Program-made: the position numbers and the translations under genes
Assembly (NCBI GenBank): GCA_934365195.1
Contig: CAKRNA010000003.1
Coordinates: 1-64,000 of the forward strand
DNA from: an uncultured Clostridia bacterium
Lineage (GTDB): Bacteria > Bacillota > Clostridia > Christensenellales > CAAEEZ01
DNA length: 64,000 nt
Direction of reading: 5' to 3'
Part shown: positions 44,504 through 53,345 of the stretch, one piece after another
How the letters are laid out: the number at the start of each line of letters is the position of its first letter
Numbering within the stretch: position 1 is the first letter of the stretch
Notes under the pieces: generated by a model
What the model saw: only the letters and a program-made list of their open reading frames with translations
The model's database searches: none
Told to the model about the DNA's origin: nothing

Positions 44504-44532
44504 ATATTATCAATATATAAAACCAATGTCAA
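44504..44532 (-). promoter_or_regulatory. Predicted promoter of the LacI-family regulator
   Basis: TTGACA (44527-44532), a 17-bp spacer and TAATAT (44504-44509). Confidence 0.7.
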
Positions 44533-44583
44533 TAAGTTTGATTTTTTAATTTTAAAAAACAGCAGAAAATTTTTCCCAACAAA

Positions 44584-44610
44584 AAATACGCCGCAAATTA
44601 GCAGCGTATT
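44584..44610 (-). terminator. Terminator of the ABC exporter-PAP2 operon
   Basis: AATACGCTGC pairs with GCGGCGTATT (one G-T pair) around 6 nt, followed by TTTTTT on the minus strand. Confidence 0.85.
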
Positions 44611-44643
44611 CGTTTGTTTTTATTTTAATCCTAAATATTATGG

Positions 44644-45675
44644 TTATTTCTGTTTGCTACGGCAAAAGCAAGTGAAGTGTTTGCCCTTAAACACAAAAAT
44701 TTCTCTTGCGATAATTACGCCAAGGAACACGATTGTGCCACCGAACAATACGTCCGAGAAGTAGTGTGCGCCCACCATAATTCTACTAACGGCAACGATA
44801 CCCGTAAACAAAATAGGAAGAGTCCAACACAAGAACCTACCCACTACGTTATCCCATTTTTTGATAAAATCAGGAAGGCAAATTGCAAGGTAACTCATAC
44901 CGGCAGCAAAGGTGTGCCCTGATGGGAACGACTTAAACATATCGTCAAACTCGTGAGCGTAAGCGCTGTAATTACTGCTACTAGCAATCACGTCCGGCAA
45001 CTCTCTTGCGCCGTTGATTACGTACCAAGGCGTGTAATAACTGAAATCGCCTATAAGATTCATTGCCCTAAATCTCATACGACCGATAGGAAGTTTTACC
45101 CCCTCGATAAAGATACGAGTAACCAAAGTAACCACGATAATCATAGCAAACGCAAGTAGTTTTTTGTTTTGCTCCACGCTGATTTTACCCCAAGCCACTA
45201 AGAACATAGGGCTAACTACAGCCGCCAAAACCACCACGGATAGTTGGAATGCCAAAGACTTTTTCAAGTAGTATGCGCCGGAGTACTTTAAGAAGTACTT
45301 AAATACGTCGGTAAACAAGAAGTCGAACACCACAACCACCATCACAATCATAGCGAACTCAATCACTTTGTTCAAAACGATTACGCCACTTTCCTTTTGC
45401 TTAAAGATATTAGGAATAGTGTTGTTTTTTGCGTTGTAATAGAATATTGCGGCAAGCACAAGTAGGCTAATCCAAATCGGCAACGAACCAACCGCCTCAA
45501 AAAACCTGCCGAATATCGAATCTGCGTAGTATTGTCCGCTAGCCAAATTACCTGCGGTTAGTTTTTGCGAAACTTGTAAGTCGTACAAACTTGCCATTGT
45601 GCACAGCGTTACGAAAAACGCAACGAATAGGCTTACGCCAACCAGCGTTCTTCTTCTCATAATTTTCTTTTCCAT
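44644..45675 (-). CDS. PAP2-family membrane phosphatase
   Basis: The protein has 343 residues with about seven membrane helices. The three motifs of the phosphatidic-acid-phosphatase/vanadium haloperoxidase family are present: KLPIGRMRFR (about 200), FPSGHTFA (about 250) and SRIMVGAHYFSDVLFG (about 303). The middle GH and the last H are the catalytic histidines. Substrates in this family include phosphatidic acid, undecaprenyl pyrophosphate and related lipid phosphates; which one applies is not visible. It begins 13 bp after the ABC exporter gene and shares its terminator, so it may act on the same lipid-linked pathway. Confidence 0.9.
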   Translation of the reverse strand: MEKKIMRRRTLVGVSLFVAFFVTLCTMASLYDLQVSQKLTAGNLASGQYYADSIFGRFFEAVGSLPIWISLLVLAAIFYYNAKNNTIPNIFKQKESGVIVLNKVIEFAMIVMVVVVFDFLFTDVFKYFLKYSGAYYLKKSLAFQLSVVVLAAVVSPMFLVAWGKISVEQNKKLLAFAMIIVVTLVTRIFIEGVKLPIGRMRFRAMNLIGDFSYYTPWYVINGARELPDVIASSSNYSAYAHEFDDMFKSFPSGHTFAAGMSYLAICLPDFIKKWDNVVGRFLCWTLPILFTGIVAVSRIMVGAHYFSDVLFGGTIVFLGVIIAREIFVFKGKHFTCFCRSKQK

Positions 45676-45688
45676 AATTTGCTCCTTA

Positions 45689-47608
45689 TTAGTCCATTTC
45701 TATTTTGCCGGTGTACAACTCGTAATACTTGCCCTTTTCGGCAATCAAACTGTCGTGTGTACCCTGCTCTATAATCCTACCGTGGTCAAGCACGATAATC
45801 TTATCAGAGTTTCGTATGGTAGATAGCCTATGCGCAATAACAAACACCGTTCTGTCTTGCATCAAACTATCCATACCCTTTTGAACTAGCACCTCGGTTC
45901 TAGTATCGATAGAGGAAGTTGCCTCGTCTAGTATCATAACCGGAGGATCGGCAACGGCAGCCCTAGCGATAGACAAAAGTTGCTTTTGACCTTGTGACAA
46001 GTTATCGCCTGCCGAGGTTAACAAGGTGTTGTAGCCCTCCGGTAATCTTGTAATAAAGTCGTGCGCATTAGCAAGTTTAGCAGCCTCGATACACTCCTCG
46101 TCGGTAGCGTCTAATCTACCGTACCTAATATTCTCCATTACCGTACCTGTAAATAGGAATACGTCTTGAAGCACCACGCCAAGCGACCTACGTAAGTCCG
46201 CCTTGTTTATCTTGTTTATGTTGATATCGTCGTAACGAACTTTGCCGTCCGCAATATCGTAAAAACGGTTTATTAGGTTGGTTATCGTGGTTTTTCCTGC
46301 ACCAGTTGCCCCTACGAACGCTATTTTTTGCCCCGGCATTGCGGTGATATCGATGTCGTGAAGCACAAGTTTATCCTCAGTGTAGCCAAAGTCCACGTCG
46401 TGTAGTTCGATTTTACCCATCAGTTTAGTATAGGTAACGGTATCCGTCTCCTTGTGCGGATGTTTCCAAGCCCACTCGCCTGTCCTATTTTCGCACTCTA
46501 CAAGTTCGCCGTTTTCCTCTTTTACGTTCACTAGGCTTACGTAACCCTCGTCAAACTCAATCGGAGTATCAAGTAGTTCAAACACCCTCTTTGCGCCCGC
46601 AATACCCATTGCAATAGCGTTTACTTCCATAGAGGTTTGACCTATCGTGTTAGAGAATTGCCTACTCATAGACAGGAAGGAAACCACAATACCCACGTTT
46701 GCAAGCGAGAAAGTAGTGATACCCTTTAAAGAAACGTTCATAGAGTTGGTCAACACAAGCAGACCGCCGATAAAGGCAACTAGCACGTACAAGGTGTTAC
46801 CGATATTGCCCATTATCGGCATCATAATATTGCCGTAGGTGTTTGCCGAGGAAGATGCGTCGTATGCTTTGCCGTTAATAGCATCGAACTTATCCTCTAC
46901 CATACTCTCTCTGTTGAATACTTTTACAACCTTTTGACCGTTCATAATTTCTTCAACGTAGCCTTCTAGTCCGCCGATTACCTCTTGTTGTTTGATAAAG
47001 TATTTCGTACTTCTTACGCCTATGGTTTTAATCACCATAAACATAACCATTACGCCCACAACTTCCACCAAAAACAGCCACAAACTGTAAGTTAGCATAA
47101 TACCTATTACTACAATACATATTACCAAAGCATTGAACATTTGCGGTATACTTTGCGCAATCATTTGATGCAAAGCGTCGATATCGTTGGTGTAGATACT
47201 CATAATATCGCCGTGCGTGTGGGTATCGAAGTACTTAATAGGGAGTTTTTGCATGTGGTTAAACACGTCCGTTCTAAGTAGTTTTGTAAACTTTTGCGTA
47301 ACGATACCGTTTAGCCTCGTCCAAATAAACGTTGCAATTAAACCCGTGCCGTAAACCGAGCAGATAAATATCACGAATTTTACGATTTCGTAAGTTACGG
47401 AGTCAAGCCCGTTTTTAATGCCCGGATAAATTACGTTATCGATAAGGTTTTTCATTATAATCGGCATAATGCACGATGCGGCAGAACTAATCAAAATGCA
47501 AGCAAATACCACTATCATTTGCCACTTATAATTAGCAAACCAGTACTTCAAAACTCTTGGGAGAATTTTAAGGTCGTTTTTGTTTAAAGAAACTTTTTTC
47601 TTATTCAT
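45689..47608 (-). CDS. ABC exporter half-transporter (membrane domain plus ATPase), subunit 2
   Basis: The protein has 639 residues: six membrane helices in about 1-325 (ABC_membrane), then the nucleotide-binding domain with Walker A GATGAGKTT, Q-loop, signature LSQGQKQLLS, Walker B VMILDEATSS and the H-loop (VIAHRL). About 35 extra residues precede the NBD. The catalytic glutamate is present. It is translated with the neighbouring half-transporter (8-bp overlap), so the two form a heterodimeric exporter of the BmrCD/YheHI type, which exports drugs or lipids. The real substrate is not visible. Confidence 0.93.
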   Translation of the reverse strand: MNKKKVSLNKNDLKILPRVLKYWFANYKWQMIVVFACILISSAASCIMPIIMKNLIDNVIYPGIKNGLDSVTYEIVKFVIFICSVYGTGLIATFIWTRLNGIVTQKFTKLLRTDVFNHMQKLPIKYFDTHTHGDIMSIYTNDIDALHQMIAQSIPQMFNALVICIVVIGIMLTYSLWLFLVEVVGVMVMFMVIKTIGVRSTKYFIKQQEVIGGLEGYVEEIMNGQKVVKVFNRESMVEDKFDAINGKAYDASSSANTYGNIMMPIMGNIGNTLYVLVAFIGGLLVLTNSMNVSLKGITTFSLANVGIVVSFLSMSRQFSNTIGQTSMEVNAIAMGIAGAKRVFELLDTPIEFDEGYVSLVNVKEENGELVECENRTGEWAWKHPHKETDTVTYTKLMGKIELHDVDFGYTEDKLVLHDIDITAMPGQKIAFVGATGAGKTTITNLINRFYDIADGKVRYDDININKINKADLRRSLGVVLQDVFLFTGTVMENIRYGRLDATDEECIEAAKLANAHDFITRLPEGYNTLLTSAGDNLSQGQKQLLSIARAAVADPPVMILDEATSSIDTRTEVLVQKGMDSLMQDRTVFVIAHRLSTIRNSDKIIVLDHGRIIEQGTHDSLIAEKGKYYELYTGKIEMD

Positions 47609-49376
47609 TTTCTTCCCCCTTATTTAGTTTTGTTTGAATCTCGTAGATTTCCTTGTAAATATCGTTGGTTTTTAGTAGTTCCTCGTGGGTATCGAAGCCC
47701 GATACTTGACCGCCTTCCATTACGATAATTCTATCGGCGTCCTTAACGGACACAATCCTTTGCGAGATAATTAGTTTGGTCGTGTTAGGGATTTTTTCCA
47801 TAAACGCCTTCCTAATAGATGCGTCGGTATTTGTATCAACGGCGCTCGTGCTGTCGTCAAGGATAAGCACCTTAGGATTTTTTAATAAAGCCCTAGCAAT
47901 ACATAGCCTTTGCTTTTGACCGCCCGAAACGTTCGTTCCACCTTGCTCGATATAAGTATCGTAGCCATTTGGGAACTTGGTTATAAATTCGTCTGCGTGG
48001 GCAAGTTTGCAAGCATTTTCGATTTCCTCGTCGGTTGCGTTTTCATTGCCCCACTTCAAGTTTTCCTTGATAGTGCCGCTGAACAAAATATTCTTTTGCA
48101 AAACCATACTTACTGCGTCTCTTATGGTCACGATATCGTAATCTCTTACGTCCACGCCGCCAACCGTCACCGTGCCGACCGTTGCGTCGTAAAGCCTTGG
48201 GATAAGTTGCACCAAAGTGGACTTACTGCTACCCGTTCCGCCGATAATACCTATCGTTTCACCGCTGTGAATGGTTAGGTTGATATCTTTAAGGGCAAAT
48301 CTTTCAGCCTTTTCGCTGTATTTAAAAGATACGTCGTTAAATACGATTTCGCCGCTTGCCACCTCTTTAACGGTGTTTTCGCCGTTTTTAATATCGATTT
48401 CCTCGTCCAAAACCTCCACGATACGCTTGGTAGAAGGCTCTGCCATAATAATCATAACGAACACCATCGTTAGCATAATCAGGCTCATCATTATTTGCAT
48501 ATTGTAGTTGATTAGGCTGTTAAGTTGACCGGTGGAAAGCGCTCCCCAAATAGGGTTTCCGCTTGGATCAACGCCTTGTGCGGTGTTTATAATAGTGATT
48601 GCGCCAAGTACTGCAATCAAGGTAACGCAAGCGTAAATAACCAGTTGCATAAGCGGAGAACTTAGCGCCGTGATTTTCTCAATCTTGGTGTAGTCCACCC
48701 TTACGTCCTCGGCTCTATCGTCAAACTTTTTGCTTTCGAATTTATCTCTAACAAAAGATTTAACCACCCTAATCGCCTTGATATTCTCCCTAAGCGCACG
48801 GTTCATATTGTCGTACCTTGTGAACAGCCTATCCAAAATAGGAATACAAATCTTAATAATCACCGTAACGCCGATAAATATAACAGGAATTGCGCCAAGG
48901 ATAATTAGCGATAATTTCCAGTTTATACTTACAGCAATAGAGAAACTAATAATAATCATAAGAGGCGCTCTTATTGCCGTCCTAATGAACATCATATATG
49001 CGTGTTGCACGTTCATAATATCCGTCGTAAGCCTTGTAACTAGGCTTGCGGTTGAGAATTTGTCGATATTAGAAAACGAAAACCTTTGAATTTTGTAAAA
49101 GACGTCCTGCCTTAAATTTTTACAAAATCCCGCCGCCGCAGTTGCCGCAAACTTGCCTGCAATTACGCCGCACAATAAACTCAAAATCGCCATCACCATA
49201 AGAAGTCCGCCGTAAAGCGCCACCTTCTTCATATCGGTTGCGTAAATCGAGTCGATAAGTAAGGACATAACGTACACAATCAAACACTCGAACATAACCT
49301 CAATCGAAATGAAGAAAGGTGCGAGTAAGGATTGTTTTTTGTATTCCCTTACGCTTTTCAACAATTTTTTAATCAT
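47601..49376 (-). CDS. ABC exporter half-transporter (membrane domain plus ATPase), subunit 1
   Basis: The protein has 591 residues: six membrane helices (about 1-310) and an ATPase domain with Walker A GGTGSSKST, signature VSGGQKQRLCIARALL, Walker B VLILDDSTSAVD and H-loop replaced by Q (ISQRIVSV). The Walker A Ser, the Asp instead of Glu after Walker B and the Gln at the H-loop mark the degenerate site of heterodimeric exporters, which complements the intact site in the other subunit. First gene of an operon with the second subunit and the PAP2 phosphatase. Confidence 0.93.
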   Translation of the reverse strand: MIKKLLKSVREYKKQSLLAPFFISIEVMFECLIVYVMSLLIDSIYATDMKKVALYGGLLMVMAILSLLCGVIAGKFAATAAAGFCKNLRQDVFYKIQRFSFSNIDKFSTASLVTRLTTDIMNVQHAYMMFIRTAIRAPLMIIISFSIAVSINWKLSLIILGAIPVIFIGVTVIIKICIPILDRLFTRYDNMNRALRENIKAIRVVKSFVRDKFESKKFDDRAEDVRVDYTKIEKITALSSPLMQLVIYACVTLIAVLGAITIINTAQGVDPSGNPIWGALSTGQLNSLINYNMQIMMSLIMLTMVFVMIIMAEPSTKRIVEVLDEEIDIKNGENTVKEVASGEIVFNDVSFKYSEKAERFALKDINLTIHSGETIGIIGGTGSSKSTLVQLIPRLYDATVGTVTVGGVDVRDYDIVTIRDAVSMVLQKNILFSGTIKENLKWGNENATDEEIENACKLAHADEFITKFPNGYDTYIEQGGTNVSGGQKQRLCIARALLKNPKVLILDDSTSAVDTNTDASIRKAFMEKIPNTTKLIISQRIVSVKDADRIIVMEGGQVSGFDTHEELLKTNDIYKEIYEIQTKLNKGEENE

Positions 49377-49394
49377 ACAGTATTTTCCTCAAAA

Positions 49395-49423
49395 ATTATA
49401 TACTCTTTTAATCTACTATTTAA
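49395..49423 (-). promoter_or_regulatory. Predicted promoter of the ABC exporter operon
   Basis: TATAAT at 49395-49400; the -35 region (TTAAAT, 49418-49423, 17-bp spacer) lies inside a palindrome. Confidence 0.5.
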
Positions 49424-49428
49424 TAGTA
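49414..49428. promoter_or_regulatory. 15-bp perfect palindrome at the exporter promoter
   Basis: TACTATT and AATAGTA flank one base and cover the -35 region, a typical place for a repressor site. The regulator is not adjacent. Confidence 0.5.
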
Positions 49429-49538
49429 TACTTAATTATAACTAAATTTAACCTATATTAGCAAGCAATTTTTGTGGTTTTTTATTTGTTTTGTAGGTTT
49501 ACATATCATAGAAAAATTTTACAAAAAAAGCCAACAAA

Positions 49539-49560
49539 AAAACTACCTTTTCGGTAGTTT
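49539..49560 (-). terminator. Terminator of csoR
   Basis: AAACTACC pairs with GGTAGTTT around 5 nt, with a T-run on the minus strand right after the csoR stop. Confidence 0.85.
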
Positions 49561-49564
49561 CGTT

Positions 49565-49825
49565 TTACAATAATTTGTCTATTGCCTTATTAAGTTCGTC
49601 CACTTTTTCCATATCGCCACTTCTAACGGCGTCCACTATGCAATGTTTAATATGGTCCTCCAAAATTATCTTTTCCGTGCTTCTAATTGCCGAGGCAACC
49701 GCTTCTAATTGCACCAAAACTTCGTCGCAATCTCTACCGTCCTCCACCATTTTTTTAACGGAACTAAGATGCCCGATTGCCCTAGACAATCTGTTTATAA
49801 CGGGTTTTCTGTCGTGTTCGTGCAT
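49565..49825 (-). CDS. csoR: CsoR-family copper-sensing repressor
   Basis: The protein has 86 residues from the ATG at 49825, which has GGGAGG 5 bp before it; a GTG two codons earlier sits inside that site. All-helical DUF156 protein with NRLSRAIGHLSSVKKMV and the metal ligands Cys33, His58 and Cys62, the C-x24-H-x3-C spacing of copper sensors (not the nickel sensor RcnR). It should bind DNA as a tetramer and let go when copper binds. No copper pump or chaperone lies nearby, so its targets must be elsewhere in the genome. It has its own promoter. Confidence 0.88.
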   Translation of the reverse strand: MHEHDRKPVINRLSRAIGHLSSVKKMVEDGRDCDEVLVQLEAVASAIRSTEKIILEDHIKHCIVDAVRSGDMEKVDELNKAIDKLL

Positions 49826-49845
49826 AGCCACCTCCCAGTAGATAT

Positions 49846-49874
49846 ATTTTAAACCATTCCCTCACGTAAGTCAA
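49846..49874 (-). promoter_or_regulatory. Predicted promoter of csoR
   Basis: TTGACT (49869-49874), a 17-bp spacer and TAAAAT (49846-49851). The -35 box overlaps the stop codon of the flavodoxin-like gene. Confidence 0.7.
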
Positions 49875-50371
49875 CAAAAAACCTTTTTATCCGAAATATC
49901 GCTTTTATCAAACAACTTGTAGCGGTTAAGTAGGTCACCAAGGTTACTTGCCCTAAACTCTGCTTGTCCTAACCATAGTTTGCTTTCATTTTTCTTCGGG
50001 CAAGCAATAAAACTAGACATTTCGTCCAGTTCTTCTTTTCTGGTTTTGTGGCTTGCCGCACCATTACTTAGGCAAAATGCGTTTTTACATCTAACTCCGC
50101 TAGCGCCTGTAATTTTAACTAACTCCTCTTTTTCAAGCGGCGTAAAAGTGATAATGCCCACCGCCTCGACGTCGAACGTGCGCTTTACTTTTTCAAAACG
50201 CAAAAGTTTGCTTTGCTTTGCGGCTGATAAATAAACAATTTTGGAATGCTTTGGCAAATATTCTTTTGCCGCCGTTATTGAAAACATAGGTAAATTTGCC
50301 GTAATCGATAAAGATTCGGCATAATTCTTTGCACACAAATTTTCCTCATCGTAAACGATAGCGCTTATCAT
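49871..50371 (-). CDS. Flavodoxin-like protein of unknown function
   Basis: The protein has 166 residues. MISAIVYDEENLCAKNYAESLS at the start and KIVYLSA and AVGIITFTPLEKEEL later follow the strand-helix order of flavodoxins, but the usual phosphate-binding TxTGNT loop is missing (DEENLC instead), so it may not bind FMN in the classic way. The C-terminal third, with KNESKLWLGQAEFRASN, I do not recognise. It stands alone between a terminator (50423-50454) and the csoR promoter. Start follows GGGGGTGGG. Confidence 0.55.
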   Translation of the reverse strand: MISAIVYDEENLCAKNYAESLSITANLPMFSITAAKEYLPKHSKIVYLSAAKQSKLLRFEKVKRTFDVEAVGIITFTPLEKEELVKITGASGVRCKNAFCLSNGAASHKTRKEELDEMSSFIACPKKNESKLWLGQAEFRASNLGDLLNRYKLFDKSDISDKKVFC

Positions 50372-50669
50372 TTTCCCACCCCCTTACGTTTAGTAAACAA
50401 GCCAAAATTCGATTTTATTAGAAAAAAAAGTAACGATTTTTCGTTACTTTTTTTAATTATGTTATTTTATTTTGTTTTTATTCCTTGATTTTAAAAATTT
50501 TGTTTTGACAAACTTTTAGTAAGTCGCTCTTTATTTGTCGGTTTACTCTTAATAAATAAACAGCATTTTTGCTTATATAATATTTTAGTTTTATAAACAA
50601 AATTAAACGCTTTTCTGTTGTAAGTTTTAATTTTATAAACAAAAAATTCACTCTAATTAAAGCGGCTGA
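50372..50669. other. AT-rich gap with a terminator and short direct repeats
   Basis: No gene is seen. It contains the strong hairpin at 50423-50454 and two copies of a GTTTTATAAACAAAA-like stretch (near 50590 and 50630). Confidence 0.7.
50423..50454 (-). terminator. Terminator between EFR1 and the flavodoxin-like gene
   Basis: A 14-bp stem (AAAAAAAGTAACGA with its complement) around TTTT with T-runs. It lies 215 bp past the EFR1-type gene, the nearest upstream one on this strand. Confidence 0.85.
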
Positions 50670-51578
50670 TTATTTATTCGTTTCCTCGTCCACGTACTCC
50701 TCTATCTTTTGTTCAGACTCGTCCACGTAGGTTTTGTACACCTTTTTGTACAGCCCCGTGGTATCGGAATTGATAAAGTTGCCCTTAATCTGCGGGTTAT
50801 TTTCCAGTTGTTTTAGTTTGTAACTGCCGTTTACTTTCCATTTGTTTAGTAGCCCTATACTAATTGCGTTTTTAGGGCAATTAAACGAACAGCGCACGCA
50901 CATAATACACTCGTTGCCGAACTTAAATTTGCCGTCCTCGTAACTGATATTTCGCATAGGGCAAGTTTTTACGCACCTCATACACTTGTTGCACTTGTCC
51001 ATATCCACTTTGTAAAGTTTGCCGTTAAATTTTGCGCCGTACCACTCTATCCTAAACGGGAAAACGTGTATTTTTTTGCGAACAGGATATTTTATTATCT
51101 CTTTTTTCTCGCTAGCAATCTCCTCAGAGTACACTTCGACAAGGCTCTTACCCAAAAGCCACAGTTGTTTTGCCATATCGTCGTTGTGCCTAAAAATCAT
51201 ATTGTATGGCATTACGATATGACGCTCCAAACTTACGTCGTAACCCTTTTTGCGTAGTATTTTGATTAGTTTTACGCTAGACGGATTATTTAGTTTTAAA
51301 GGCTCTCCGCTAGACTTGAAAATAAAGGTGTACTTATCGCTAACGCTGCGCAATTTTCTTGCAAAATTTACCACAAGTTGCGGTGCGTTAAAAGCGTGCA
51401 CGGGGTAGCCAAACCCGATTATATCGTACTCTGACGGATCGGGCACTTCCTCAAATTTTGACGAAATCATATATATCGTAGTTTCTATATCGTATTTTTC
51501 AAAGTTTTTCGAAAACTCTTCCGCCACAAGTTTCGTATTGCCCGTTCCCGAAAAAACGTAAAGTATTGCTTTTCTCAT
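50670..51578 (-). CDS. EFR1-type flavodoxin/4Fe-4S ferredoxin fusion protein
   Basis: The protein has 302 residues. The N-terminal flavodoxin domain has the FMN phosphate loop SGTGNTKLVAEEF (about 10-22) and EYDIIGFGYPVHAFNAPQ. After a linker comes a two-cluster ferredoxin domain (about 205-260) with CNKCMRCVKTCP and CIMCVRCSFNCP, enough cysteines for two [4Fe-4S] clusters. This is the EFR1 layout of Clostridia, thought to move electrons between flavin and iron-sulfur partners; partners are not known. It begins 1 bp after the SDR protein gene, so the two are co-expressed. Start follows AAAGGATTAAA. Confidence 0.9.
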   Translation of the reverse strand: MRKAILYVFSGTGNTKLVAEEFSKNFEKYDIETTIYMISSKFEEVPDPSEYDIIGFGYPVHAFNAPQLVVNFARKLRSVSDKYTFIFKSSGEPLKLNNPSSVKLIKILRKKGYDVSLERHIVMPYNMIFRHNDDMAKQLWLLGKSLVEVYSEEIASEKKEIIKYPVRKKIHVFPFRIEWYGAKFNGKLYKVDMDKCNKCMRCVKTCPMRNISYEDGKFKFGNECIMCVRCSFNCPKNAISIGLLNKWKVNGSYKLKQLENNPQIKGNFINSDTTGLYKKVYKTYVDESEQKIEEYVDEETNK

Positions 51579-51579
51579 T

Positions 51580-53136
51580 TTAATCCTTTCTTAAAAAATC
51601 GTCCTCGCCGTCGAAATAAGGGAAAACGTCCACCTCGTCGTAATCGTTAAGGTCGTACCAAACTTGCGCAAAAAAAGGATTATTCCTTGCTTGCACGCCC
51701 CAATTCCAACTGTACTTCATACAACAATCGTTGCACCAATGCCCCGACATAATCGCATAAGGCGACGCCGTGAACCTGTGCCCCTCGTTGCATTCAAACA
51801 CAAGTTTATCGTAAAGGTTGCCCCTCTCCATATCGGTAGAAACAAGGCTACCCCCTCTAAACTTTGCCATCTCTTTAACGTCCTCAACGCCCAAGTCGCA
51901 AACAGACTTAGTTTCGTCCCAGCCGTGATCTAACCTATATTTTTTTGCATTTTTGATATCTTTTAGCGCCTCGTAATCGATATCGCCCTCCGGTGTTTTG
52001 CCATTTCTAAGTAGCGGATAATCCTCCCACCTATCAGGTATTTGGTCAAACTTTTCCCTGCCACCGTAAAACGCCTTTATTCTGCCCTCGATATTGTGGT
52101 TTACCCAGTACATAGGTGCGTTTGTATCTTTTGTCAGCCTTTTAATTGCAAGGTCGGAAATAAGTTTTTTAGGCACAAGCCTACCCAAAGCAAAATACCG
52201 GTATTTTTTAGCCATTTGCTTCCAAAAATCTTCAAAAGTCTCCGTCCTAAAATTTAGGTAATCGTTAAGTAGGTCAGAGTCCTCGAACCAAACGCCGTGG
52301 AAATTCCTAGTAGCGTTCCACTTCGTTTCAAAAAACTGCTCAAACGTGCCGCCACACAAAGCAAAACCGTCGTTAAGCGTGTCGTAGCCGGTTACTCTCT
52401 GCGTTTCGCCGCCGCCTATATTGTAGCACTTACGCCAAAACTCGTCGCCAAGTTTACCGTCGATATCGTACTCTACAAGGTGATTCATCAGTATGCCGCT
52501 GTCGTTTGCAGTCACCCATTCAAGTGCGCCGTTAAGATTCGTGTGGAACATTAAGCCGTCCTTCATATTGTTAGTGAACAATTTTTCGTGCAGCACGGCG
52601 GTTTGACGAAGGTTTACCCAGTATTTAAGCCCCGATTCGATTACGTACCTTTCGCCCATAACCTTGCTCATTGCGTAGCAATCGTACGCCGCAGGAATAA
52701 GCGGATCGCCCACTCTTCCCCAAGGGTGCTTATAATTCCTGCTACCGTAAGTTGCCACCGTTGAAATATGCACAAACCTTACGTGGTCAGTTCTGCCCGT
52801 ATTGTTAATTACGTCTATTAAGTTTTTTGTACCAACGAAATTCGACCTATGAGTATTCTCTTTATTGTGGTCGGCAATAGGCGATATAATAGCCGCCATA
52901 TGCAACACGTAATCCACGCCTTCTAACGCTTTTAAGCAATCGTCATAATTAGCCAAATCGCCAAACACAACTTTGATATCGTGGTCTTTAAGCAACTTCG
53001 CCGCATATTTTCTGTTCGAAGGTTTATCTCTAAGTAGTATAACTACGTCAAACTTATAGTCGGAGCGAAGCACGTATTCAAGCGCCTTGCACCCCATAGA
53101 ACCGGACGTCCCAGTAAGTAATAATCTTTTTCCCAT
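51580..53136 (-). CDS. Extended NAD(P)-dependent epimerase/dehydratase with a zinc-ribbon C-terminal extension
   Basis: The protein has 518 residues from the ATG at 53136 (AGGG before it); a TTG 11 codons earlier is less likely. The Rossmann domain has the modified dinucleotide loop LLLTGTSGSMGCKALEYVL and the SDR catalytic Ser/Tyr/Lys: ISTVATYG and YDCYAMSKVMGERYV (YxxxK). This part, to about residue 330, is like nucleotide-sugar epimerases but the substrate is unclear. The long C-terminal part (about 330-518) ends with CNEGHRFTASPYAIMSGHWCNDCC, which reads like a treble-clef or rubredoxin-type zinc ribbon. That combination is unusual. It is co-transcribed with an EFR1-type electron carrier. 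Substrate and product are unknown. Confidence 0.8.
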   Translation of the reverse strand: MGKRLLLTGTSGSMGCKALEYVLRSDYKFDVVILLRDKPSNRKYAAKLLKDHDIKVVFGDLANYDDCLKALEGVDYVLHMAAIISPIADHNKENTHRSNFVGTKNLIDVINNTGRTDHVRFVHISTVATYGSRNYKHPWGRVGDPLIPAAYDCYAMSKVMGERYVIESGLKYWVNLRQTAVLHEKLFTNNMKDGLMFHTNLNGALEWVTANDSGILMNHLVEYDIDGKLGDEFWRKCYNIGGGETQRVTGYDTLNDGFALCGGTFEQFFETKWNATRNFHGVWFEDSDLLNDYLNFRTETFEDFWKQMAKKYRYFALGRLVPKKLISDLAIKRLTKDTNAPMYWVNHNIEGRIKAFYGGREKFDQIPDRWEDYPLLRNGKTPEGDIDYEALKDIKNAKKYRLDHGWDETKSVCDLGVEDVKEMAKFRGGSLVSTDMERGNLYDKLVFECNEGHRFTASPYAIMSGHWCNDCCMKYSWNWGVQARNNPFFAQVWYDLNDYDEVDVFPYFDGEDDFLRKD

Positions 53137-53336
53137 AACAACCCTAAAGCACTTTCCTTTTAATAACAACGCTTTAATCTTAATTTCAACTCGCTTTTAC
53201 TTGCGGTTTTTTTGGTTTTAAAAAGCCTTTCTAATTAAATAAATGCAATCCGTTATCCGTTTTAGCACGTATTTTTGCTTTTTAAAGCCACCGATAGTTT
53301 TAATTCGCCTTACTAGAGGAATTACTTATTGTTATA

Positions 53337-53345
53337 ATTATACCA
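53337..53345 (-). promoter_or_regulatory. Extended -10 promoter of the SDR-EFR1 operon
   Basis: TGGTATAAT on the minus strand; no good -35 box is visible. It would give a leader of about 200 nt. Confidence 0.5.
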
